Shown here piece by piece: positions 9,801 to 16,982 of a DNA stretch of 16,982 bases. Each line of letters opens with the position of its first letter. Position 1 is the first letter of the stretch. The stretch is from JBCCSZ01 sp039199225. GTDB lineage: Bacteria > Bacteroidota > Bacteroidia > Chitinophagales > Saprospiraceae. Where the stretch lies: the NCBI GenBank assembly GCA_039199225.1, contig JBCCSZ010000161.1:1-16982 (forward strand). Direction: 5' to 3'. The notes under the pieces were generated by a model that was not told the origin of the DNA, made no database searches, and saw only the letters and a program-made list of their open reading frames with translations. The position numbers and the translations under genes are program-made.

Positions 9801-10578
9801 TTATACTTATTCTGCCAAACGCATTCGGGCAGCAGTCATTCGAGAAAAAGGCAGCAACTCAGAAAGGGAAATGGCCCATGCCTTATTTTTGGCGGGATTT
9901 GAAGTTCGCGATGTCCATATGACAGACTTGATCGCTGGTCGGGAGACACTGGAAGATGTGCAATTCATCGGAGCTGTAGGTGGCTTTTCCAACAGCGATG
10001 TTTTAGGCTCGGCAAAAGGATGGGCGGGTGCTTTTAAATACAATGACAAGGCCCGCAAGAGCCTCGAAAGCTTCTTCAAAAGGGAGGATACTTTGTCCAT
10101 CGGCATTTGCAATGGCTGCCAGCTATTTCTTGAACTCGACCTCATCTATCCAGAACACGACCAACAGGCATTGATGGGTTTCAACGACTCGCTCAAGCAC
10201 GAAAGCGCCTTCACTTCTGTTCAAATTCAAAAGAGCAATGCAGTGATGCTGTCGTCTTTAGTTGGTACAACCTTAGGCGTTTGGATTTCGCATGGCGAGG
10301 GTAAATTTTGTCTACCATTGGAGGCAACTCAGTACAATATTGCAGCCACCTACGGCTATGCAGCCTATCCCGCCAATCCAAACGGTAGTGACTACAACAC
10401 GGCCATGTTGTGTAGCCAGGACGGGCGCCACTTGGTGACCATGCCGCACATTGAGCGATCCATCTTCCCCTGGAATTGGGCGCATTATCCCAAAGACAGG
10501 CCGCAAGACCAAGTCTCTCCCTGGCTGCAAGCGTTTAAGGATGCTTATCAATGGTTGAAAGACAAGGGATACGAATAG
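6859..10578 (+). CDS. purL: Phosphoribosylformylglycinamidine synthase, single-chain
   Basis: FGAM synthase catalyses the fourth step of purine synthesis: FGAR + ATP + glutamine to FGAM, in the cytoplasm. The ATG at 6859 gives 1239 residues beginning MILFFGNSDTKVFAVQ, the usual N-terminus of this family; an in-frame TTG at 6829 would add ten unlikely residues. Order of parts: PurS-like N-terminus (1 to about 110), linker with the signature NSEHCRHKIFNGTF (Ser165-Cys168), first synthase half with ETHNFPTTVEPFNGAATGSG and SIHDHGAGGH, second half with DRCVGGLV, VPTGKDSLSMK and GHDVSSGGL, then a glutamine amidotransferase domain from about 985. The amidotransferase nucleophile is Cys1084 in GICNGCQ, and His1197/Glu1199 in MPHIERS complete the triad. 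All key motifs are intact. It is the large proteobacterial-type fusion (E. coli protein is about 1295 residues), so no separate purS or purQ is expected. It stands alone among genes for exported proteins and is convergent with the protease gene 22 bases away. Confidence 0.98.
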   Translation: MILFFGNSDTKVFAVQVDQQPAEEDILKLSWLFGNQPKIESTEITGTFIGPRAAMVTPWSTNAVEITQNMSIEGIQRIEQFSQEGLLEGAFDPMLSQKFQKLHQDLFQVNIEPEDIQAIDDIAAYNASEGLALSQEEIQYLEGVATKIGRKLTDSEVFGFSQVNSEHCRHKIFNGTFILNGKEQESSLFNLIRKTSKENPNEIVSAYKDNVAFINGPNAVQFAPDRADKPGIYKETAFKSVLSLKAETHNFPTTVEPFNGAATGSGGEIRDRLAGGKGAVPLAGTAVYMTSYSRLKANRPWEKAMPERPWLYQTPMDILIKASNGASDFGNKFGQPLISGSLLTFEHQEEGRKLGFDKVIMLAGGIGYGKKEQAMKDVPKKGDLIVVMGGDNYRIGMGGAAVSSADTGEFGAGIELNAVQRSNPEMQKRVANAIRSFVESEKNPIVSIHDHGAGGHLNCLSELVEEVGGTINLDKLPVGDPTLSAKEIIGNESQERMGLIISPDQLDRLQRIAARERAPFYVVGEVSGDKRFSFVSASTQAKPMDLALEDMFGSSPKTRMVDNGAQKAYKAFPYDTSKIQDYIKDVLRLESVACKDWLTNKVDRCVGGLVAKQQCAGPLQLPLNNCGVMAIDFQGMAGIATSIGHAPISSLIDPAIGARQSIAEALTNLVWAPLTHGLSAVSLSANWMWPCRNEGEDSRLYKAVKAVSDYAIELGINVPTGKDSLSMKQKYPDDEVIAPGTVIISAVGACDNISKVVEPVLQADGGDIYYIGLSNPQNNKLFQLGGSAFAQTQNAIGAMAPDVKQGADFTKIFNDIQGLIRAGNVVAGHDVSSGGLITCLLEMCFATNHLGADIQFDDLELDNDLIEILFSENCGLVIQVRKGFDPIQEGHTFFQKLGSVNHSGTLNVRYKTQEEVFDVHMLRDVWYETSYLLDQKQTAKDLASKRFENYKSQPLNFVFPSAALGPSSVYSPLRPEIISSAYTYSAKRIRAAVIREKGSNSEREMAHALFLAGFEVRDVHMTDLIAGRETLEDVQFIGAVGGFSNSDVLGSAKGWAGAFKYNDKARKSLESFFKREDTLSIGICNGCQLFLELDLIYPEHDQQALMGFNDSLKHESAFTSVQIQKSNAVMLSSLVGTTLGVWISHGEGKFCLPLEATQYNIAATYGYAAYPANPNGSDYNTAMLCSQDGRHLVTMPHIERSIFPWNWAHYPKDRPQDQVSPWLQAFKDAYQWLKDKGYE

Positions 10579-10600
10579 ACCAGACAGTGCTTATTGGAGC

Positions 10601-11767
10601 TTAGCGGCCGAGCGTTTCGATTTTGTAGTCCAATCCATGCTTTTCCAGATTCAGGGATTTGGCCTTTCGGTAGTATTCAACAGCTTTGTCATAATCTCTC
10701 CGTTTTTCGTAGAGCATGCCGCAGTAGTAGGCCAGCAAAGGACTTTCCGTATTTCTTTGGGCTGCCAGGCGCAGAAATTTGGCAGCCGCCTCCAAGTAGT
10801 CGTTTCGAAGATGCAACAGGGCAAGGTTCAACAGTGGGGCTTCCAAATCAGGGGCATATTGATGAGCAGCCTTTAGGTCCCGAAGCGCTTCGGGATAGCG
10901 TTCCAGATATATTTTGGCGTAGCCCATTTCATTTAACACCCGAGCATCTTGAAAATTTTTGTAGAAATAATGCTCGAAGTATTTCAGCGCCTCTTCAAAC
11001 TTTTCCTGCTGATTGTAAATGCATCCGATCAAGAAGTAATCTTCGTCGTTCAATTCAAATTGCTGTTTGATTTCCCGGTATAGATCGAGCGCATCATTGA
11101 GTCGTTTTTCTTCGATCAGGGAACGAACAATCAAGGTATAAATGATGGGCTCTTTGGCTCCATCGGAAAGCATACCGCTCCCCTCCTCAATCACTTCCTC
11201 ATATTGGCCCTCCAAGAATTTCTGCTCCAGCTTGAGATACGCAGGGCTTAGATTTCGCCGGGCAATCAACTGTATCAACTGATAGCCATCGTTGTAGGTG
11301 GCACTGCCATCATGCATGGTAATCGAACTGCTAAAAGGAATGATGTTGACAAAGAAATCAAGGGTAGCCGCCAAAATAAAGATGGATAAGACGACGATGC
11401 CAACCGTCGACAGTCCTCCATAAACCATCCACAACAACAACGGAATCGACAACAGCAAGCTGGCCGTAGGTCCACCAATGATGACCCAAAAGCGATGCCA
11501 CCAATTTTCAATACCCTGGTGTTGACACATCCCAATTTTCCAATCCAGCATATTGATCCGAAAATAAATGCGCAACCGACCACTCTGCCATTGGAAACTG
11601 TTGGAAACATCGCCATAGGTTCCAATGTAGACGACGACCTCACCAGAAGAAAACTGCAAGGCAGGTAGTGCATGCCCTAGCTCGTGGAAGAGCGTTGTCA
11701 GGGACCGCAGTAAAAGGATGGCCAGCATAGCGACGCAGGCGAAGATAACGCCAAAAAATATCTCCAT
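10601..11767 (-). CDS. Membrane M50-type metalloprotease fused to TPR repeats
   Basis: A 388-residue protein. Residues 1-160 form a membrane domain with three likely membrane spans (about 3-20, 92-116 and 119-145). HELGH at 28-32 in the first span is the HExxH zinc site of M50 (site-2 protease-like) peptidases. IIGGPTASLL (96-105) matches the conserved GP-containing span, and NIIPF (141-145) followed by NDGYQL (159-164) fits the NxxP...DG element that supplies the third zinc ligand, probably Asp160. Residues about 170-377 contain five to six tetratricopeptide repeats, for example DYFLIGCIYNQQEKFEEALK and EMGYAKIYLERYPEALRDL. M50 proteases cut within membranes; the TPR part would sit in the cytoplasm or periplasm and recruit a partner or substrate. 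The gene starts 23 bases after the stop of the PhoX-like gene on the same strand, so the two are probably co-transcribed. Substrate unknown. Confidence 0.85.
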   Translation of the reverse strand: MEIFFGVIFACVAMLAILLLRSLTTLFHELGHALPALQFSSGEVVVYIGTYGDVSNSFQWQSGRLRIYFRINMLDWKIGMCQHQGIENWWHRFWVIIGGPTASLLLSIPLLLWMVYGGLSTVGIVVLSIFILAATLDFFVNIIPFSSSITMHDGSATYNDGYQLIQLIARRNLSPAYLKLEQKFLEGQYEEVIEEGSGMLSDGAKEPIIYTLIVRSLIEEKRLNDALDLYREIKQQFELNDEDYFLIGCIYNQQEKFEEALKYFEHYFYKNFQDARVLNEMGYAKIYLERYPEALRDLKAAHQYAPDLEAPLLNLALLHLRNDYLEAAAKFLRLAAQRNTESPLLAYYCGMLYEKRRDYDKAVEYYRKAKSLNLEKHGLDYKIETLGR

Positions 11768-11790
11768 TTATATTTTTGTTGTATGAGTAC

Positions 11791-13152
11791 TTATCCCCGG
11801 GCGTTTTGCTGTAATTTTTCCCAGGGACCATTGATGGCAAAGGTCAGACCTTGCTCTTGAATATTGACAAATAAGGTCTTACCAGAGGGAGAAAAACAGA
11901 CACCTGCCAATTCAGAATCAGAGCCGACATTCCGGGCAATGGTATATATCTTTCCTTCTGGGGTAATGCCGCGCATGTAAGCATCGGGCGTATCTTCTAC
12001 TAAGACCACATCGCCCCAAGGAGCAACCGTGAGGTTGTCGCAATACTTGAGAATATCTGTATCATTGGGCTCTGCAAATAAAACAAGCCTTCCTGGAGCT
12101 TCCTTTTCCTGTGGCTGGCCCTCTTGAGGACTAGGGATGTACTTAAACACCTGACCACATTTGCGCTTGCCACCGTTCGTGCAGGCAAAGTAGACCTCCT
12201 GCTTTCCAAACCACATGCCCTCCCCTCTGGCAAAAGTAGCAGCCCCCGCCTGGCGACCACGCTTTCGCAAATCATCCTCTGGACTTTCGACATCTCGCAC
12301 ATCGATCCACTCCACTTCCAGCTCCTGTCCGACTGCCAACTGCTGCTGTTTCCAGTTGCGGGTATCGAAAGACTTCTGTCCCTTGATGGCCAATGCCTGC
12401 AGTACGCCCCCCTTGTGCAATTGCCCCTTGGAGAAGGGCAAGAAACGATAGATCAGCCCATCGTGGCGATCCTCTGTCTGATAAACGATACCAGATGCCG
12501 GATCAACACAAACTGCTTCGTGGTTGAAGCGCCCCATTGCCTTGAGGGGAATCGGCTCGGCCAATGTCCGGCTGGCAACTGGAATTTCAAAGTTGTAGCC
12601 ATGCGCCGTCTCAGAACCATCTCCGGCCGGGGTAGTATCTTCTTCGCAAGTGATCCAACTGTTCCAGGGTGTCGGGCCTCCGGCACAATTGCGATAAGTC
12701 CCAGCTAGGCTGAGGTGCTGATGTTCCACTTTCTGGGTTTGTTCGTTGTATACCAGGGTCGTAGTGCCGCCCAGGCCAGGACTTTTTCCAAAGCCATAGT
12801 CGAACAGCTGATTTTTTGTCAACCGATTGAAGAGAGACATATCTCTTTTGAAGGGACCGTATTCTGGAGAGCCCGGGCTGTTTTCGTGGTTGCGAACGAT
12901 GACCACCTTGCCAGCTTGATCAAAGGCAGCCATACCATCGGCACGGCCTGGCACCACAAAACCATCGGACATCGGATCGCCCCATGTCGAAATAATGTTG
13001 GCCTGGAAGCCTTCAGGTAATTCAAGCCATTGGCGACCCTCACTCAGCTTAGCATCGTTGGCGCAGCCCAACTGAGACAAGTAAAGCCCAAGGCCCGAGA
13101 AACCAGCAGAAACAGCCAAGGATTGTTTGATAAAATTTCTTCTACTGTTCAT
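11791..13152 (-). CDS. PhoX/DUF839-family protein with Tat signal
   Basis: A 453-residue protein starting MNSRRNFIKQSLAVSAG: a twin-arginine (RRxF[IL]) signal, so it is exported folded, as expected for a metal-cofactor enzyme. A cysteine at residue 30 (QLGC) could be a lipidation site, but the lipobox is poor. The body matches the DUF839 (PhoX) propeller family: RNCAGGPTPWNSW with Cys156, TCEED with Glu170-171, GRFNHEAV with His211-Glu212, TEDRHDGLIYRF, FARGEG, CTNGG, DNLTVAPWGD and the ending FVNIQEQGLTFAINGPW. In true PhoX phosphatases the Cys and the Glu 15 residues later bind iron (from memory of the Pseudomonas enzyme); both are present here as Cys156 and Glu171. PhoX phosphatases use iron and calcium to release phosphate from esters. 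This protein is shorter than classical PhoX, so phosphatase activity is likely but not certain. It is the first gene of a probable two-gene transcript with the M50-TPR gene. Confidence 0.88.
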   Translation of the reverse strand: MNSRRNFIKQSLAVSAGFSGLGLYLSQLGCANDAKLSEGRQWLELPEGFQANIISTWGDPMSDGFVVPGRADGMAAFDQAGKVVIVRNHENSPGSPEYGPFKRDMSLFNRLTKNQLFDYGFGKSPGLGGTTTLVYNEQTQKVEHQHLSLAGTYRNCAGGPTPWNSWITCEEDTTPAGDGSETAHGYNFEIPVASRTLAEPIPLKAMGRFNHEAVCVDPASGIVYQTEDRHDGLIYRFLPFSKGQLHKGGVLQALAIKGQKSFDTRNWKQQQLAVGQELEVEWIDVRDVESPEDDLRKRGRQAGAATFARGEGMWFGKQEVYFACTNGGKRKCGQVFKYIPSPQEGQPQEKEAPGRLVLFAEPNDTDILKYCDNLTVAPWGDVVLVEDTPDAYMRGITPEGKIYTIARNVGSDSELAGVCFSPSGKTLFVNIQEQGLTFAINGPWEKLQQNARG

Positions 13153-13189
13153 TTTGACAAATATCTTTTGAAGAAATGGGGAGACCTAA

Positions 13190-13220
13190 CAAATATGAGG
13201 TAGAAGATTCGGGATTGCAA
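13190..13220 (-). promoter_or_regulatory. Possible Bacteroidota-type promoter for the PhoX-like gene
   Basis: Read on the minus strand, TTG (13218-13220) is followed after 20 bases by CATATTTG (13190-13197). This fits the Bacteroidota primary sigma pattern TTG...TAnnTTTG with one mismatch at the first -7 base. Transcription would start near 13185, about 30 bases before the ATG at 13152. The match is by eye and such short motifs occur by chance. Confidence 0.3.
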
Positions 13221-13297
13221 GGAATGAAGGAGACTTTTTGTCATGGAATAAGTCAAATCGGCGATCTATCAGACGCCCTTTAACTTACGACTAAACG

Positions 13298-13340
13298 AAA
13301 AACCGTGACCAGTATTTGGTTAAAACCAATCCGGTCACGG
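13298..13340 (-). terminator. Intrinsic terminator of the right-edge surface protein gene
   Basis: A perfect GC-rich 8-base-pair stem (CCGTGACC at 13303-13310 with GGTCACGG at 13333-13340) contains a second inner stem (TTGGT at 13316-13320 with ACCAA at 13325-13329). On the minus strand it is followed at once by TTTTT (complement of 13298-13302), giving a typical rho-independent terminator. It starts 34 bases after the stop codon at 13375-13377 of the minus-strand gene. On the plus strand no T run follows. It should shield the PhoX-like gene from read-through. Confidence 0.85.
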
Positions 13341-13374
13341 CCTGCTATTCGGTACAATTCAAAAGTTAGTGTAT

Positions 13375-16300
13375 TTATTTCTTGACAATTTTCAGTATCT
13401 CCACACGATCGCTTTGACGAACTTCCAACAAGTAGATTCCACTATCAATGGCTTCAATATTGAGCTGAACGGATGCTTTACCACCAAAAACATTTTGGAG
13501 TAATATTCGACCGCTGATGTCTATCAAAGAGACGCTTACAGGCTTATCGGAGTGTAATCCATTGATGGATAGGATGGTGTTGGCTGGGTTTGGAAAAACG
13601 GTGAGAGGTGACTCATTTAGTCGGTTGTTTTTCTCCCTTTGCTTGTCCAAATCCTGGGAAACAGCCTGCCGTGGAAGGGCGGGGAAGGCAAATACAGCCT
13701 CTACTTTATTACCGGTGATGAACTCTAAAATGGCCTGGGCATCCATCGCACCAGGAGCAGATGCTTGGGCCGCTATCCCTTCGACCGTTGCCAGCAGGTT
13801 GGGGTCCCGTCCGATTTGCAATTCATTCTGACCATTGGAATAGAGATTCAACAGCAGCGTTTGCAGATTGCAATAATCCGACCAGGCAGGATTGCTTTGC
13901 AAGGTGTTAATCATGCTTTCAGCCTTGCTGTAGTCTTGATCGGCTAAGTAAAGAGAAATCAAATCGGCCCGAGCAGCATCGTTGTTTTCCAGCTCTAAAA
14001 TCCCTATCACCTGATCGATGGAATTGTCGATGTCATCGGCATGTAGAATCGCCCGTGTCCACTCTTGTAGGGCCAACTGTCGATTGCTTTGTGCCTGAAT
14101 CCATCGCCCCTCCAAAATCATCCGTTCTGAAATACCACCAGTCAGCTGCTGGATCTCTTCCAAGATGTGGGGTTCCAAAGGTGGATTACGGGCCAAGAAT
14201 GCCTCCAAGACATTGGCAGTTATGGGAGCATTGTCTCTGGCAATGGTCAGTAAATCTTCCCCTGTCATGGGCGTCGGCTTATCGTTAATGGCAGCCAGCA
14301 ACACAGCATCAGACACATAGGGAGCTGCCCCCAATAGCCCATTCAGCACATCTTCCGCAGGAGCATCCGAATCGATCATATCCAACAATCCTTGGGTATC
14401 ACCGGCATCCAATAGGCTAACATACTCGGCCTCTACAGCCTGTAATATTTGCTCAGCCTCTTGGAAGTCGACAAATCGTCTTTCGCGTCGGTTGGAAGTA
14501 AAACGCTCTTCGCAGTAGCTATCCTCATATGGAAATGAAACCGGGAAGGCGATGACTTTGGAGAAGTCCAGGCAACTGAATTCCGGAGTACGCTGCACAT
14601 CTGCGTGGTGGTAATAATTCCAGATTCTATTGGGAACACTACTGCCATTGAGCAGCTCGCCATCGGTAATCCCCATGCAACCATCAAAGGTATTGCCAGC
14701 AGGTTCGGCAGGCGTTCCCTGATTGGGTGAAATGCCATGGCCCAAAGTCGAGAGCATATCGTATTCATTGTTGGTAAAAGTATTACACTTGAACTTAAGC
14801 CCTCGCTGTTGAAGCGGATTCGTCGGTGATATGGGACCACCGTCGTTGAAGCCATTTCCAAAAAGGGCGTATTGGAGGTCTTGAAAATCATTGCGATAAA
14901 CCTCATTGGTCCAATTGTTATACTCTTCCGTCTGATTGTAGATGTTGATGCCGATGTTGCCAGGATAGTTGCTGCTCAATTCGTTTCCTTCAATCAAGTA
15001 AGCATTGCAATCCACCATGTAGATGCCGTAGCAACCGTATTCTGTCGGTGTTCCGATGTCAAATCTATTTCGGGTAATGTCTGCTGCTGAAATCCGATTC
15101 AGGAAAATACTCTTGGTATTTCCAGTGAAAAAAGCTCCATTGATTTTGGGAGAATAGGCGGCATTGTTGGCAGCAGAGCGTATGCCATATTGCAATCCTT
15201 TGAAAACATTGCGGGTCGACGCACAGTTGTTGAGGTCGCAATCTACGCTGTAGCGCGCGTTGAAACTCGTGATGCCGATTCCTCTGGCTGGCTCTGAAAA
15301 GCTGGCCAGTACCAAAAAGTTGTTGTCTACCAAATCCAGTCCGTGGTATTCCCACATGCTCAGGAAGTAGTTGATCCCGAGGCGCTCACCCGTGAAGGAA
15401 CTGTAACCAGGATCGTTCATCGGTGCATCGCATATGAAGTTCGAACTGCGGATGTAGCTCTGGGTTTGATTGTAATTGCTGCGGCTGTAAGTGTAGGGTG
15501 CAAAGTAAATGCTAGACCGGCAGTTGCGGAAGGTTGCCTTACTGGCATTGAGGATACCTCCACCATTGTAGGAACCTTCAATCATCTCTAGGTATTCATT
15601 GAACTCCGTTTTCGCCATTCGAATGGCCAAACGAGCATTTTCGATGGTTCCATTGTCAATGATCATCCTGCCCTGTGGCGTCGGCCCTTGGTTTTCATAG
15701 CCCCACACATCAACTCCATCCCACATCGCATCGGGACAATCGCTCAAGGAAGTAAGGGTTGCCCCACCGTCGAGAATGAAGGTGCCACCTTGTTCCACCG
15801 TGATGCCCGTCCGAACACCTGTTTTGTAAGTATCTGCGAATTCGATGACGGTCTGCCCACCAGTTATGTGGAGGGTCCCTCCTGCTTTGACAACGATGCG
15901 GCCCTTGAATTTGGCCGCTGCCGCAAGGGTCGTTGTCTGCCCACTGCCGATTTCCAGGTACTCGGGATTGTCTCCCAAGGCATCGAAAACAACCGCATTG
16001 GGTCCGTATACCCCACAGCCATTACTGATTTTCACCAGGTAATCATCGTCGAAGTTGTCACTGGTATTTCCGGTGATGACCAAACCACCATCCTGAGCTT
16101 CTGTGATCTCGTAGACACATTCTTTCTTCTGAACATCCCCTGGAAAACTCGTGGCCCGCTGACCGTAAGAATCGAAGGTCTTATCCCAGTCCAAGGTCCA
16201 AGAGGTGGTAGTAGTAGTTCCATTGAATTTCGCCACATAGGCGTCAGAATTCCAACTGTCCCACACATAACCTTTTTCTGGATGACAAGGAGTCGTTTCT

Positions 16301-16982
16301 GGAATGGGTAGTACGATACCATCCAGTATGGGATCATTTCTATCCCGAATTTCATAGAGTACTTTGGAGCTGGTGACGGCAAAACCATCGTCGGAAGTGG
16401 CTGTGATGCCTAGGCGCAGATCGTAAGCTTGCAATGCACCCAGCAGTGCGGTGTTCCTCGCCAAGGTAGTCGGTACGGTGCTGGCTGCTTGCAGGGTCAA
16501 CACAAAGCCTTCAGCCTTGATATTGATGTTGAAAGGCTCTCTGTTCATATTGCCAATCACCGGAAAGAGGATGTTGTTGTCGTGATCGAAGTCTACGTCC
16601 CAGGAGGCCGCATGATCAGAGGTTTTGATCCGACTGTCAAAGTCATCTGCATAGACCGTCCAAAAAGGATTGAGAACGGCTGGGTTGTTGAACGCAGGCG
16701 CCGGGCTCAGTAGGCTGGCAAACGCCCTGCTGCGAGTAGCTCCGGTGTAGCCCATGTAGCCAGTGACAGCATAGGTATTGTTTTGATCACTCAGGGCGAT
16801 GGCTTTGGCCTCGCTATCGGTGCCAGCCTCACCAAAGAGGTTCATACTATTCACGTAGCCAGTTTGCATGTCCAAGTCGACTACGAAGACCTTCTTGACG
16901 CCATTGTCGGCTAAGTCGGTGGCTGATCCGACGCATCGCAGGTTTCCCCAGGGACCTTCGACCAAGTCGGTGCCAATCGAAC
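13375..16982 (-). CDS. T9SS-sorted giant beta-helix surface protein, 5' truncated
   Basis: The frame is open to the right edge, so the N-terminus is missing; the first in-frame candidate, a TTG at 16965, is not a credible start. About 1201 residues are visible. Residues 1-335 contain propeller-like strands (ALSDQNNTYAVTGYMG, TEAQDGGLVITGN). Residues about 345-815 form a right-handed beta-helix (VVKAGGTLHITGG, VEQGGTFILDGGATL, NNCASTRNVFKGLQYGI, ITRNRFDIG). Residues about 825-1110 are alpha-helical, with an array of short helical repeats at 872-946. Residues about 1125-1201 are a T9SS type A sorting domain (VFPNPANT, SLIDISGRIL, GIYLLEVRQ, ending KIVKK). It should be secreted through the outer membrane. 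No catalytic motif is visible; beta-helix proteins of this style are often adhesins or polysaccharide-binding, but the role is unknown. A strong terminator follows the gene. Confidence 0.9.
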   Translation of the reverse strand, partial: SIGTDLVEGPWGNLRCVGSATDLADNGVKKVFVVDLDMQTGYVNSMNLFGEAGTDSEAKAIALSDQNNTYAVTGYMGYTGATRSRAFASLLSPAPAFNNPAVLNPFWTVYADDFDSRIKTSDHAASWDVDFDHDNNILFPVIGNMNREPFNINIKAEGFVLTLQAASTVPTTLARNTALLGALQAYDLRLGITATSDDGFAVTSSKVLYEIRDRNDPILDGIVLPIPETTPCHPEKGYVWDSWNSDAYVAKFNGTTTTTSWTLDWDKTFDSYGQRATSFPGDVQKKECVYEITEAQDGGLVITGNTSDNFDDDYLVKISNGCGVYGPNAVVFDALGDNPEYLEIGSGQTTTLAAAAKFKGRIVVKAGGTLHITGGQTVIEFADTYKTGVRTGITVEQGGTFILDGGATLTSLSDCPDAMWDGVDVWGYENQGPTPQGRMIIDNGTIENARLAIRMAKTEFNEYLEMIEGSYNGGGILNASKATFRNCRSSIYFAPYTYSRSNYNQTQSYIRSSNFICDAPMNDPGYSSFTGERLGINYFLSMWEYHGLDLVDNNFLVLASFSEPARGIGITSFNARYSVDCDLNNCASTRNVFKGLQYGIRSAANNAAYSPKINGAFFTGNTKSIFLNRISAADITRNRFDIGTPTEYGCYGIYMVDCNAYLIEGNELSSNYPGNIGINIYNQTEEYNNWTNEVYRNDFQDLQYALFGNGFNDGGPISPTNPLQQRGLKFKCNTFTNNEYDMLSTLGHGISPNQGTPAEPAGNTFDGCMGITDGELLNGSSVPNRIWNYYHHADVQRTPEFSCLDFSKVIAFPVSFPYEDSYCEERFTSNRRERRFVDFQEAEQILQAVEAEYVSLLDAGDTQGLLDMIDSDAPAEDVLNGLLGAAPYVSDAVLLAAINDKPTPMTGEDLLTIARDNAPITANVLEAFLARNPPLEPHILEEIQQLTGGISERMILEGRWIQAQSNRQLALQEWTRAILHADDIDNSIDQVIGILELENNDAARADLISLYLADQDYSKAESMINTLQSNPAWSDYCNLQTLLLNLYSNGQNELQIGRDPNLLATVEGIAAQASAPGAMDAQAILEFITGNKVEAVFAFPALPRQAVSQDLDKQREKNNRLNESPLTVFPNPANTILSINGLHSDKPVSVSLIDISGRILLQNVFGGKASVQLNIEAIDSGIYLLEVRQSDRVEILKIVKK
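14142..14367 (-). repeat. Array of five short helical protein repeats in the right-edge surface protein
   Basis: Within visible residues 872-946 five units of about 14-17 residues share a pattern: Pro, hydrophobic or small residue, a few polar residues, then a hydrophobic core. The unit starts are DAPAEDVLNGLL, APYVSDAVLLAAI, TPMTGEDLLTIA, APITANVLEAFLA and PPLEPHILEEIQQL. Each looks like one amphipathic helix capped by proline. The repeats are degenerate at DNA level, so this is an old protein repeat and not a tandem DNA repeat. Confidence 0.6.

Noticed and set aside
15688..16311. Plus-strand open frame of 207 codons opposite the right-edge surface gene
   Set aside because: Shadow of the minus-strand coding frame; no motif or independent signal.
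1..16982. tRNA, rRNA, CRISPR array, insertion sequence, phage or defence cassette
   Set aside because: No matching sequence, inverted-repeat ends, transposase motif or spaced direct repeats were seen; almost the whole window is explained by seven protein genes.

Overview
The window looks like a piece of chromosome from a Bacteroidota bacterium, most likely of the Saprospiria type (Lewinella or Haliscomenobacter relatives). This rests on three things: two very large surface proteins ending in a type IX secretion (T9SS) C-terminal sorting domain, a domain of the FDPNDK type that is common in that group, and weak or absent Shine-Dalgarno sites. Taxonomy is inferred from protein style only.

Layout, left to right. 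(1) 2-2590 (+): 3' part of a giant secreted protein with a beta-helix start, Ig-like/DUF11-like modules, a DUF7619-like domain and a T9SS type A sorting domain, followed by a clear intrinsic terminator at 2616-2656. (2) 2668-3585 (-): a secreted S1/P1-type zinc nuclease, convergent with gene 1. (3) 3586-3915: an AT-rich divergent intergenic region. (4) 3916-6753 (+): a cysteine-rich secreted beta-propeller protein with BNR/sortilin-like repeats and no recognisable sorting domain. (5) 6859-10578 (+): purL, the single-chain FGAM synthase of purine synthesis. (6) 10601-11767 (-): a membrane M50-family metalloprotease fused to TPR repeats. (7) 11791-13152 (-): a PhoX/DUF839-family protein with a twin-arginine signal; genes 7 and 6 are 23 bases apart and probably form one transcript. 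(8) 13298-13340: an intrinsic terminator serving gene 9. (9) 13375-16982 (-): the 3' part of another giant T9SS cargo protein with a beta-propeller-like part, a beta-helix, an unusual helical repeat region and a sorting domain; its 5' end lies beyond the right edge.

How the genes fit together. Apart from purL, every gene encodes an exported or membrane protein. The nuclease and the PhoX-like protein could both act in scavenging nucleic acid and phosphate outside the cytoplasm, but they are not in one operon and the link is only suggestive. I see no mobile element, CRISPR array, tRNA, rRNA or phage gene, and no defence-type cassette. The most unusual items are the short helical repeat array inside gene 9, the M50-TPR fusion paired with a PhoX-like gene, and the large cysteine-rich propeller protein lacking a T9SS signal.
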